Below, one piece after another: positions 36,732 to 47,790 of a DNA stretch of 64,000 nt. The position numbers and the translations under genes were made by a program. Position 1 is the stretch's first letter. Each line of letters begins with the position of its first letter. The notes under the pieces were generated by a model that saw only the letters and a program-made list of their open reading frames with translations, had not been told where the DNA came from and did not search any database. Location of the stretch: NCBI GenBank assembly GCA_006384855.1, contig VCJN01000113.1:1-64000 (forward strand). Direction: 5' to 3'. Origin of the DNA: Tetraselmis striata. Taxonomy: Eukaryota; Chlorophyta; Chlorodendrophyceae; Chlorodendrales; Chlorodendraceae.

Positions 36732-36823
36732 GGACCGCCGGCCGGGACACGCGGCCGGGCCGGCGGAGGAATAAGCAGCCGCGCGGCCTGCGGGCGGCGG
36801 GCGGGCATGCGCTGCCGGCTCGC

Positions 36824-36828
36824 TGTAA
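36824..36828 (+). promoter_or_regulatory. TGTAA poly(A) signal of alpha-SNAP
   Basis: TGTAA 93 bases downstream of the alpha-SNAP stop codon, in the position expected for chlorophyte polyadenylation. Confidence 0.5.
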
Positions 36829-37214
36829 ACTTGTACGAGGTAATATTTCTCACTGCCTGGCGGTAGAAGGGGGCTTGGTTACACATGCATGCATCACGGG
36901 ATGAGCGCACCGGAGAATGCCGCTAAAGCCAAGGCTGGCAGTGGGGAGAGGTGGGGCTTTGGAGGACAAGTGCTCCAAGGAGAAGCGCGGTCGGCACGCT
37001 GGATCGCGTCGTGGACGTTAGAGCCCGAGGTGCCGTGAAGAATTGTGAAGACTGACGACCCGAGGAGGAACCATTTTCATAGGGTTGCGCTCTTGCTTTG
37101 ACAAATTCGTAGCAGTTTGGTTCATCGCAAGGATCCGTACGGTGCCGCTGTGAAGAACTACTGCAAAGGGTGGGTCTTGCGGAAGTGTGCGCATTTGATT
37201 GCAATGGGTGATAT

Positions 37215-37300
37215 TAGTACTGATCACCAGCGGTGACCAGTATATATATATATACATACATATATATGTATATATATATGTGTGTATCATGTGAGTGTGT
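37215..37300. repeat. TA/CATA-rich low-complexity sequence
   Basis: Runs of TATATA and CATACATA lie just before the satellite array begins. Confidence 0.8.
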
Positions 37301-37339
37301 GCATTGGAGAGTGGAAGGGAAGGAGAGGGTACCGTGCGG

Positions 37340-40300
37340 CTTGGTGGCCCAGTAAAATGTATAGCGCTTAGCGCAATAAGGTGGCCCAAGGATGACCCTG
37401 CTATTTCAATGCTGCCGCAAAGCGCCTCAATGGGCTGCGCACAGGGCGAAGCATTTATTCTACGAGGTAAACACGCTCCAATATGCCGCACCTCGTCCGG
37501 ATGAGGGCTTGGTTCAGTGTGGCGGGGTAGCCCCGTAACCAAGGTAGGTGGCTCCGAAACCAAGGTGGCCCAACGACGGCTCGGGCTATATTGAACCGTC
37601 GCAGAGCGCCTCAATGGGCTGCGCACAGGGCGAAGCATGTACCGTACGAGATAAACACGCTCCAACATGCCGCACCTCGTCTTGATTAGTGCTTAGTTGA
37701 GATCAGCGGGGTAGCCCCATAAAGCTCCGAAACCAAGGTGACCCAAGGACGGCTCGGGCTATATTGAGCTGTCGCAAATCGCCTCAATGGGCCGCACACA
37801 GCGGGGGAAGCATGTATCGTGCGAGGTGAACACGCTCCAACATGCCGCACCTCGTCCGGATGAGTGCTTGGTTGAGTCCAATGGGGTAGCCCCGTAACGA
37901 TCCGAATGATACCAAGGTGGCCCAAGGACGGCTCGGGCTATATTGACCCGTCGCAAAGCGCCTCAATGTGCCGCGCACAGGGGGAAGCAGTTATGCTACG
38001 AGGTTAACACGCTCCAACATGCTGCACCTCGTCCGGATGAGAACTTGGTCCAGTGTGGCGGGGTAGCCCCGTAACCAAGGTGGGGGCTCCGAAACCAAGG
38101 TGGCCCAAGGACAGCTCGGGCTATATTGAGCCGTTGAAAAGTGCCTCAATGGGCTGCGCACAGGGCGTAGCATGTATCGGACGAGGTGAACACGCTCCAA
38201 CATGACGCACCTCGTCCGGACGAGTGCTTGGTTGAGTCCAGCGGGGTAGCTCCGTAAAGATCCGAATGATACCAAGGTGGCCCAAGGAGAGCTCGGGCTA
38301 TTTCGGTGCCGTCGCAAAGCGCCTCAATGGGCTGTGCACAGGGCGAAGCATGTACCGTACGAGGTAAACACGCTCCAACATGCCGCACCTCGTCCGGATG
38401 AGTGCTTGGTTGAGTTCAGCGGGTAGCTCCGTAAAGCTCCCAAACCACGGTGGCCCAAGGACAGCTCGGGCTATTTCAGTGCTGTCGCAGAGCGCCTCAA
38501 CTGGCCGCGCGCATGGCGAATCATGTATCGTACGAGGTAAACACGCTCCAACATGCCGCACCTCGTCTTGATGAGTGCTTGGTTGAGTTCAGCGGGGTAG
38601 CCCGTAAAGCTCCGAAACCAAGGTGGCCCAAGGACGGCTCGGGCTATATTGAGCCGTTGTAAAGCGCCTCAATGGGCCGCGCACCGGGGGAAGCATGTAT
38701 CGTGCGAGGTAAACACGCTCCAACATTCCGCACCTCGTCCGGATGAGTGCTTGGTCCAGTGTGGCGGGGTAGCCCCTTAAGCAAGGTAGGTGGCTCCGAA
38801 ACCAAGGTGGCCCAACGACGGCTCGGGCTGTTTCAGTGCAATCGCAAAGCGCCTCAATGGGCCGCGCACAGGGCGAAGCATTTATCATGCGAGGTGAACA
38901 CGCTCAAACATGTCGCACCTCGTCTGGATGAGGGCTTGGTTGAGTCCAGCGGGCTGCCCCATAAAGCTCCGAAACCAAGGTGGCCCAAGGATGGCTCGTG
39001 CTATTTCAATGCCGCCGCAAAGCACCTCAATGGGCTGCGCACAGGGCGAAGCATGTACCGTACGAGGTAAACACGCTCCAACATGCCGCACCTCGTCCGG
39101 ATGAGTGCTTGGTTGAGTTCAGTGGGTAGCTCCGTAAAGCTCCCAAACCAAGGTGGCCCAAGGACGGCTCGGGCTATTTCAGTGCTGTCGCAGAGCGCCT
39201 CAACTGGCCGCGCACCGGGGGAAGCATGTATCGTGCGAGGTAAACACGCTCCAACATTCCGCACCTCGTCCGGATGAGTGCTTGGTCCAGTGTGGCGGGG
39301 TAGCCCCTTATCCAAGGTAGGTGGCTCCGAAACCAAGGTGGCCCAACGACGGCTCGGGCTGTTTCAGTGCAATCGCAAAGCGCCTCAATGGGCCACGCAC
39401 AGGGCGAAGCATTTATCATGCGAGGTGAACACGCTCAAACATGCCGCACCTCGTCTGGATGAGGGCTTGGTTGAGTCCAGCGGGCTGCCCCATAAAGCTC
39501 CGAAACCAAGGTGGCCCAAGGATGGCTCGTGCTATTTCAATGCCGCCGCAAAGCACCTCAATGGGCTGCGCACAGGGCGAAGCATGTACCGTACGAGGTA
39601 AACACGCTCCAACATGCCGCACCTCGTCCGGATGAGTGCTTGGTTGAGTTCAGTGGGTAGCTCCGTAAAGCTCCCAAACCAAGGTGGCCCAAGGACGGCT
39701 CGGGCTATTTCAGTGCTGTCGCAGAGCGCCTCAACTGGCCGCGCACCGGGGGAAGCATGTATCGTGCGAGGTAAACACGCTCCAACATTCCGCACCTCGT
39801 CCGGATGAGTGCTTGGTCCAGTGTGGCGGGGTAGCCCCTTATCCAAGGTAGGTGGCTCCGAAACCAAGGTGGCCCAACGACGGCTCGGGCTGTTTCAGTG
39901 CAATCGCAAAGCGCCTCAATGGGCTGCGCACAGGGCGAAGCATGTACCGTACGAGGTAAACACGCTCCAACATGTCGCATCTCGTCTGGATGAGTGCTTG
40001 GTTGAGTTCAGTGGGGTAGCCTCGTAAAGCTCCGAAACCAGGGTAGGTGGCTCCGAAACCAAGTTGGCCCAAGGACGGTTCGGGCTATATTGAGCCGTTG
40101 CAAAGCGCCTCAATGGGCTGCGCACAGGGCGAAGCATGTATCGTGCGAGGTGAACACGCTCCAACATGCCGCACCTCGTCTGGATGAGTGCTTCGTTCAG
40201 TTCAGCGGGGTAGCCCCGTAACAATGGTGGGTGGCTCCGAAACCAAGGACGGCTCGGGCTATTTCAGTGCCGTCGCAAAGCGCCTCAATGGGCTGCGCAC

Positions 40301-41715
40301 AGGGCGAAGCCTATATCGTACGAGGTAAACACGCTCCAACATGTCGCATCTCGTTTGGATGAGTGCTTGGTTGAGTTCAGCGGGGTAGCCCCGTAAAGCT
40401 CCGAAACCAAGGTGGCCCAAGGACGGCTCGGGCTGTTTTAGAGCCGTTGTAAAGCGCCTAAATGGGCCGCGCACAGGGGGTAGCAAGTATTGAGTGAGGT
40501 GAACACACCCCAACAAGGTGGCCCGAAGACGGCTGTGGCAATACTGCAGCCGTTGCAAAGCGCATGAATGAGCCGCACACAAGTGGAAGCATGTATTGAG
40601 TGAGATTAAGCAGCCCTAACATGACGCACCTTGCCCGGATGAGTGCCTGGTAGCGCTTAGTTAGCGGGGTAGCGCCGTAACCCGTAAAACTCCGAAACCG
40701 AGGTGGCCCAAGCTTGAGACGGGCTATTTGGGACCCGTCACAAAGCGCCTCGCTCAATGGACCGCGCACATTGGGAAGCATGTATTGAGTGAGGTAAGCA
40801 CGCTCCAACATGACGCACCTCGTCCGGGTGAGTGCTTGGTGGAATTCAGCGGGGTAGCCCCGTAACCCGTTTAGCTCCATTTCCAAGGTGGCCCGAGGAG
40901 GACTCGGGCTATTTCGGAGCGGCTGCAAATAAGCGCTTCAATGGGCCGCCCACAATGAGAAGCATGTATTGAGTAAGACTAACACAGACTAACACGCCCC
41001 AATATGACGTACTTCGCCCGGATGAGTTATTGATACAGCTTATCGGTGTAGCCCTATAACCTGTAAAGCTCCGAAACCTGGGAGGCCCAAGCACGGGACT
41101 GGCTGTTTTTAGAGCCGTCACAACGCTCTTCAATGGGCCGCGAACAGGGCGAAGCATGTAATGTACGAGGTGAGCACGCTCCAACATGACGCATTTCGTC
41201 CGGATGAGTGCTTGGTTGAGTTCAGTGGGGTAGCCCCACAACCTGTAAAGCTACATTTCCAAGGTGGCCCGAGGACGGCTCGGGCTGTTTTGCAGCCGCT
41301 TCAAAGCGCCTAAATGGGCCGCACACAAGGGTAAACATGTAATTATGAGTGAGGTAAACACGCCCCAACATCCCACACCTCGCCCGGATGAGTTTTTGGT
41401 ACAGCTTATTAGGGGGTAGCCCCGCAACCCGTAAAGCTCCGAAACCAGGGAGGCCCAAGCACGGGACGAGCTATTTCGGAGCCGTTGCAAAGCGCCGTAA
41501 TGGGCCGCGCACAGGGGGAAGCCTATATCGTACGAGGTGAACACGCTTCAACATGACGCAACTCGCCCAGATGAGTGCTTGGTACGATGCAACGGGGTAG
41601 CCCCGCAACCCGTAAAGCTCCGAAACCAAGGTGGCCCAAGGACGGCTCATGCTGTGTTGGAGCCGTTGCAAAGCGCAGGAATGGGCCGCGCACATGGGAA
41701 AGCATGCATTGGATG
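37340..41715. repeat. Tandem satellite array, about 177-bp monomers, about 25 copies
   Basis: Head-to-tail monomers recognised by a recurring core (GCGCCTCAATGGGCTGCGCA, then CACGCTCCAACATG, then CCTCGTCCGGATGAG, then CCAAGGTGGCCCAAGGACGG). Mean spacing of the core is close to 178 bp. From about 38750 to 39960 the array has higher-order structure: 531-bp blocks of three monomers, nearly identical at 38747, 39278 and 39809. Monomers from about 40480 to the right edge are more diverged, and one is shortened near 40500-40600. Open frames in the array simply follow the repeat. It could be pericentromeric or an interstitial satellite. Confidence 0.95.
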
Positions 41716-42030
41716 ATGACTGCCGGATGACATGTTGGTACTAAGTTGGGACAGCAATGCGGGCTGTGGAGGCCCCGCCTGAAGCACTGGTTAACCCTTC
41801 GCAGAGTGTTCATGAGTATGCCTTTCCATGGTAATGGTTAGACAGCCAAGGAAGGCGCAAGCTTGATTTCAATTGTATGATTTTTTCAAGCTTACTAAGC
41901 TGTAGGAATCCAAGTTTTTAGGGACAGCTTGCGGCATCGCCGCTTGTCACTCAGGATAGAGTGATGCCTTTTTTCCCGCCCCCAGCATGCCCTTACTTGG
42001 CCACCTGGTGCGCTCGTTCTTTTCTTCCTC

Positions 42031-44263
42031 TCAAGTAGCAACCACAACCGGTCGATTCGGGTGGCCTTGTGAAATCGCATCAGCAAGACGGTGCCTCAAC
42101 TGCGGCTTGTAAGGTATCATTCCCCGGCAATGGACTCTCTGCAACCGCAGCAGCTTCTTCAACGCCGCTTGGATCCGGGCGAGAGGATCTAGCGCTCCAC
42201 CATGCGTGTTGTCCAGGTCCAGGGATGTGAGCATTGTTTGCCTGCCGATGAAGTGCAAGCACGCGGGCTGGCAATCCTCATGAGTGGGCCACTCGATGCT
42301 GAGATGCTCCACACTCTTGGGGAGCATCGCCATGCGAAAGTCCACATTATCCCATCCTCGGAGCCTGACATGCTCGATGCTCCGCGGGATGGCCCGCATC
42401 AGACTGTCCGCTGCATCCAATGACAAGGACGTCAAACCGCGCAGGCAGCCGAGTCCGAGGGCAAGACCGTCCCGCAGACCTTCCATGTTAAAGTCATTGG
42501 TTCGGAGGTCCAAAGTTTTCAGAGCAGACAAGCCTTGCAGGTTGGCCAAGGAGCTGCCCGTGAGCGCCGAACAGGCATCCAGAGAGAGGCTGACCAGGCC
42601 CGGGGGCAGCTTCAAAGCGGACATCGTCTCATCACCATTCCACACACAAGCCAAACTCAAGGAAGTGATCGAGCGAGGAAACGGCAAGGATAACGTGTCC
42701 GGCCCCTCCTCGTCCTCCCAGTCCTCCTCCAGGATTTCAAGATCATCGTATGGATCCTGGGACGGGTGCCGCCCCAAGTAGTCCAGCGTGAGGTGCTCCA
42801 GTGCCGGGAGGCCCTCCGCCATTGCGGCCAGCATCGACGGCCCGGCTCTGCCGTGCAGCTCGAGGTGCCGCAGCTGCGTCCGCACAGGCCTGGAGAGAGC
42901 GCACCGCAGGCCTTCCACAGTGCAGCAAGTAACGCCGCTTAGGACCAAGGACGTCAACGAGGGTATCTCCCCCAGCGATCCGTAGCCTTCCGGATTCAGT
43001 GCTACGGGTGCGAGGTTATCGGCAAAGTGATACAGGCGCAATGTGTGCAGGCGGGGAAGCTTGGTCAGCTCCGCCAGGCCCGCGTCGCTCAGCGTGGCTC
43101 GTGCCCAGGGAGCAGACGGGGCGTTCATCAATGTCGCCGGGCTGATGGACAGCTCCTGCAGGCTGGACAGTGATGGCAACGCCGCCATGTCGGCATCGTC
43201 CAACCACACGCAGTGGAGGGTCAGCTTGCGCAGGCGGGGCATGGTGGCCAGCGGCGCGAGGATGGATTTGACTTCAAATGGCGCCCACGCCGGCTCTTCT
43301 TCGGCATCCTCTGGGAAGCAGTGCCTTGCCACCTTGGTGAAGTCCAGCTCCAGGACCTCCAGGCCCGGCAGCGTCGAGGCCAGGCGGGCCCCATAGGCGG
43401 AGGCCACGGCTGGCATCAGGGGCTCCCAGTCAACTGTAAACCTTTGAGCTTGCTTGTGGGCGTGGGTCATCCTGCGGCGAAGCGGCGGCGGCAGCAGGGA
43501 TGTCAGTGCAGGGGTGGGAGGAGGACATACAGCAGATACTACATAATACAAACAGTACATACGTGGCCAGCATGGATGTACTGGTACCCACGCAAAACTC
43601 TCTCTCTCTCTCTCTCTCCCCCCCCCCCCCCCCCCCCCCACCCCCAACCCCCTTCAAACCGTGTAGATAATACGGCTAATGAGCTGTTGTTTCCTCGCGG
43701 GGCATGCCGGAGTGTGTCCAGTGCAAACGCCGGGGAGAGAATGATGGGGAAGAGGGGTTCGGGGGTGTAGCACTGGGAACACACTGGGTGGCGTCATGAT
43801 CTGAAATATAGAAGTGTTGACCAAAAAGAAGAATAATGGTATACTAATATTGAATACATATTAGTGATAATGCAGTTCGTCCTGGATGGGGGCCTGATGC
43901 GGGGAATGCATTCGCCGAAGGCCTGACCGGCTAGGCGCAGAGCGCGGCGCCGGCTCACCTCGCCCAGTCCACGCAGGTCAAGCTGGCACTGTGCGAAGGC
44001 TCTCTGGGCAGGCCACCAAACACCATCGCGGCCACGTTGTCCGGGAGGGAGGCCCAGCCCGCCGCCGCCCGGCCGTCCCCCAGCCCCCGCCAGCCGGTGC
44101 CGGGCCCTCGCAGCCCGGCCCACCCCTCCCAGCCCGCGCGCTGCCAGGCGTCAAGCGCTTGGCCCAGCAGCGAGGCCTCGGGGCCGCAGCCCAGGCCCCC
44201 AAGGGTGGCCAGCGCGGCGCGCGTGTCGCGGAGGAGGGCGGCACTCGGCGCGGCGATCGCCAT
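42031..44263 (-). CDS. F-box / leucine-rich-repeat protein
   Basis: Two exons on the minus strand, 43959-44263 and 42031-43471, joined in phase to 581 residues. The N-terminal exon has an F-box-like segment (LPDNVAAMVFGGLP ... ASLTCVDWAR) continuing across the intron into MTHAHKQAQRFTVDW. The rest is LRR-type repeats (LEVLELDF, LRKLTLHCVWLDD, LHTLRLYHF, LTSLVLSGV, LRHLELHG, LEHLTLDYL, LVSLSLDAC, LKTLDLRTND, LTSLSLDAADS, LTSLDLDNT). Proteins of this layout are usually substrate receptors of SCF ubiquitin ligases; the substrate cannot be inferred. The intron contains a CT-repeat followed by a poly-C run on the plus strand (43619-43640), opposite in strand to the usual intron C-tract here. Confidence 0.85.
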
Positions 44264-44726
44264 CGCTGCTCGTCAACCCGCGGTCGGAGAGGGAAGGCGG
44301 GAGGCGAGCCGCCCCCAGCAGATGCTACAGGCGGTGGGCGCGACCTGACGACGAGCCGCGGACCGGAGACCTTCTGCACCTGCACCTCGTCAACCCCGCC
44401 CCGGTCTTGGTGACTACTAAGGCGCGCACGGCATCATTCCTGCGCTATGGCTGATGCCCTGCTCTTGACGTTCCTGTGCTTCCTGCTGTTGACGCTTCGC
44501 GATGGCTCCTGCCGCTGCTTGCGCGCGCGCTCTCGTGAAATACCGGTACTGTCTTATCTCGTAACAAATACGCAGTGATTCAGTGCCGGGGTACGTCGCG
44601 ACTTGAATGAGGACCTGAGAAATGGACCAACGCGCGGATAGGCTGGTTGGTCCCAGCTCGCCTAGGCCGTCTGTCCGGATTACGAGTACCTGTATGGGGA
44701 TACCCGAAATACCGGCAATCCTTAAT
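44264..44726. other. F-box gene 5' flank, no gene recognised
   Basis: About 460 bases between the F-box/LRR start codon and the LINE end at 44727. No promoter motif could be assigned. Confidence 0.35.
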
Positions 44727-45030
44727 CCGCGGGTTGGGGCTTGCCCCAACTCGCATTACTCGAACGGGCCGACGCCCAAACGGGTAGCGCGGACCTTTCG
44801 TGGTGCCGGGTATTTTCATGGGAGTGTTTTAGACGGTGATCCAACAGTGTTGGAAATTCCGTCACTAGCCTTCAATTAGCATTGCAGATTGCTTCGGCAC
44901 TTTGCTTGATGACTATAACGGAGCGTCGCCTACCCAGGGCTTTCCGTCACTGGATTGCTGCCATTGCGGCGTAGAGACGCTGCAAGGGCTTCACTGGTGC
45001 CAGTCCTGTCCCGGGGGCGGGAAAACAAAC
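44727..45030 (+). mobile_element. LINE 3'-end fragment
   Basis: Matches the last coding bases and 3' UTR of the LINE at 58.7-63.0 kb (from CCGCGGGTTGGGGCTTGCC through the CCCGGGGGCGGGAAAAC tail). It is diverged from the long copy and no clear target-site duplication is visible. Confidence 0.85.
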
Positions 45031-45048
45031 CCTGTACTGTTTTCTTCA

Positions 45049-45106
45049 CTCCCGGGACAGGACTGGCGGAACCAGTGAAATCCTTTCAGCGTCTCAGTTT
45101 CAGCCG
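45049..45106 (-). mobile_element. Inverted LINE 3'-terminus remnant
   Basis: The reverse complement of the last part of the LINE 3' UTR (CCCGGGACAGGACTGG, then TTTCAGCGTCTC) faces the tail of the preceding copy, giving a tail-to-tail arrangement. It is too diverged and short for full classification. Confidence 0.6.
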
Positions 45107-45129
45107 TACCGGTAGTAGACCTTTCGGTT

Positions 45130-45610
45130 TGAGCGCTCCCTGTTGGGCGACATACAACCGGGGTTGGCTGCGCGGGATGCGGCGTGGCACAACACGGAGC
45201 CCGGACAGAAGGGTCCTCTTCGAGACATCCTGGATATGTCGGAGTACACGGGCATGGTCTTCGGCACAGTGGGTGAGGTGAGCAAGGGGGTGCGCCGCAC
45301 AGTGCGTGGTATCGCATGCTCGGCTGCGGATCGGGGTGCCCTCTCATCGCGGGGCACTCGGTGCATCACCCGGGCCCACCAGGAGGCCTTGCTCGCAAGA
45401 GATTTCCTCGGGGTCTTGAGCTTGGTGGCCGCTCGAGAGCGCGCTCGCTGCCTCATCAGACGGCGCAGATTCGTCTGCCATCCCGTTGCTGAAGCTGCAC
45501 AGCACGTCCGAGGATCACCCACGCACACACGTGCACGCATGGCCCGGACTCTGAACCGTGTGCGCATCACTCATCCATCCCGCCTTAGGCGGGATGCGGC
45601 CCGCTTTTAG
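45130..45610 (+). other. Uncharacterised open frame, likely repeat-derived
   Basis: Open frame of about 155 codons without an early ATG, Arg/Ala-rich (KGVRRTVRGIACSAADRGAL, RCITRAHQEALLARDFLGVL). No family was recognised. It sits between LINE remnants, and its last part (RITHPSRL) recurs in inverted orientation right after the LINE tail at 63031-63056, so it belongs to a repeated sequence and is probably a fragment of another element. Confidence 0.45.
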
Positions 45611-45699
45611 GCGCCTTGCTGTTTTGATTTTCTAATTATGGGGAATTGCCCTTTTTGTAATTCACAACCAGTAGACCTAAGGATTGCTCCTTTTAGTAC

Positions 45700-46043
45700 G
45701 GCGGCCCTTTAATATTTGGACAGCGAGATCAACTTCCGGATTTAAATCCGAAGCCAGTAAGCAAGGGGGAGGCAACGCTCTGTGATAGTGTCATCAAGCA
45801 AATTGCCGAAGCATTAGTTATTTACATCAGTGCTTCAACATACGCGCACTACAAACAGAACTAAAAGCAACTATCAAAGGTTGCCGAAGCATTACGCAAT
45901 ACTAATTGAAAAGCCTTTGAAGGTCAGTGCCGAAATTTCAAACAACACTGTTCGATCACCGTCTAGAAGTCTAAAACACTGCCTGCATATCAAGCAAAAT
46001 ACCCGACTTTGACCACGAAAGGTCTGCCCTACCTGTTGATGTA
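45700..46043 (-). mobile_element. Diverged LINE 3'-end fragment
   Basis: Inverted relative to the long LINE. It contains the conserved CATCAAGCAAATTGCCGAAG block, the CACTGTTCGATCACCGTCTA block and the ACCACGAAAGGTCTGCCCTA block in the order seen at 32585-32740, with many substitutions and indels, so it is an older copy or another subfamily. Confidence 0.75.
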
Positions 46044-47790
46044 TCTCGCTGGCATAATAAGAATGATGTATGATAAGGACGATGCTGATAAAACTGCCAA
46101 AGAACAATTAATTCTGCCGCCATCAGATAGCATCCGCGCTGCTCGCGGTAAAATGGAAATCCTGGCACGTGCTTCATAACCCGCTGCTGCCTTGGTATGG
46201 TGATGAACGGATGATGAGCACCCGCTGCTACACCTTCCCACAAAAGTCTTGTCCCCCTTGTCAAGCATCATGTGCAAATTGGCCCATTATGGGCCCTCAC
46301 CTTCGGTTCCGGCCGCGCCCTTCCATGTGCCAGAAGTGAACATAACATCATGCGCGGGGGGAGCCCTAAGTAAAGTTTGTTGTGCTCTCGTAAAAGCCAT
46401 ACGTGTGCATGTCATTGTTCAGGGTTAGTAATGAATTTGATAACCCAATGGCACGAGGGCACGAATTACTATATCGCACGTGTATGCGTTCTATGTATGT
46501 GTACGGCTGCACGCCAAGAGTTAGCTCTACCATCGTAGAGCACATTCACGAAGGCGCGCTCTCCCCGCCGTCAGCATGCAAGCAAGTGAGCAGTTCCCGC
46601 AAAACGGCCAATACTGCAATAAAGGCTTGCTCCAAAACACGCCCACCTACAGCTGCTGTCCGGATTCAATGCGCCCTTGGTAGAGCAGGGCTTCATCCCG
46701 TACTGCGCAGGGGTGCAGCCCCCCAGTCAGCGGGTAGGTCCATATGGTCACCTGCTAGGGCATCGTCCATCAGGGTATGTGGTAGGGCTGGCCATCAATA
46801 CGCTCCCATATTCTGCTATTGAGCTGCGCCCAGCGGGCCCCTACGCGGGGAAATCCGCCCGCGCGAGGCGAGTTTATCGCCTTTTTATCGGGATGCGGGT
46901 CGCGCAGTAAGCCATTGTACTAGGCTTTGAAGGAGAACCTAACAATTTTTGCATCCCGCCCCCCCCCCCCCCCCCTCCCCCCCTCGGTTATATTTCCACC
47001 GAGGGGCCCGGCAGGGTTCTAACCAGGGGAAAGCGGGATCACGAGCGTAACAGGCAGCCCCCCCTCCGCCACCTATCACATCTCAAGCCGTTGATGAATA
47101 AGCTAATTATATCATAAAAACGCGCCACACTATCACTCGGCGGTCTGCGCTGCCGGTGCAGACGTTGCGATACGGACAGACACGTATAGGGCAAGCAAGA
47201 CTTACGAGGGGGACTGTACTATGTGCTGCAATGTACCTTGGAGGCGTTCCTGTGGAACCATCATATTTATCTCGGCATACCATGCTACGATATATTAGGG
47301 ACCATTGAAGCAGCATTGTTATTCGTCGTTGATGAAGGCAGCATCATATTCAAAATGCACTCTGCTCTGCAACCGCGCGATTGTGCAGCCACACTGGAAG
47401 TCATCACCAATCAGCAAAAGAAGCCGTGTTAGAAATATCATGGATGGCCAGCTCATGAAGCCGAGCTTCATATCCGCACCCCACAAATTGATAGATGGCG
47501 TGGGGGGAGCGGCCGGGTGGGGGGGGGGGTGGGGGGGGGGGAAGCAATGCTGCCGAGCAACAGATTCAACGTGGCGGAATCAAACGCATTTTCTTGCATA
47601 GGACTAGCACCAAACCACAACTGATGGTGTGACTGCGCGGGCATGCGGTGCAACGGATTGGGATGCAATGAGCGAGGTCGATAGCGGCAATGAGCAGCCA
47701 GCGAGTTTAGCGCATTATTGGGGACATGGCGCTCGCAATGGGCCGTTCGTACGAGCACTTGGCGGAATGGACGGGGTGGGCTTGGGCGGC
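46044..47790. other. Intergenic region, no gene recognised
   Basis: Between the LINE remnants and the 3' end of the phosphatidylserine synthase gene. It holds a poly-C tract near 46960-46975 and a G-rich tract near 47517-47541. No supported coding region was seen. Confidence 0.4.

Noticed and set aside
37340..41715. Hammerhead-ribozyme-like words (GGATGAG ... CGAAACC) in satellite monomers
   Set aside because: The invariant U of CUGAUGA is G in the monomers, and the GTC cleavage triplet abuts the core, leaving no stem I.
37340..41715. Array mistaken for CRISPR or a repeat-protein gene
   Set aside because: Whole monomers repeat with no unique spacers, and the open frames switch among frames and strands with the repeat, without start or splice logic.
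46403..46910. Overlapping open frames in two frames near 46.4-46.9 kb
   Set aside because: No start context, splice signals or recognisable motifs; a retroelement fragment is possible but unsupported.
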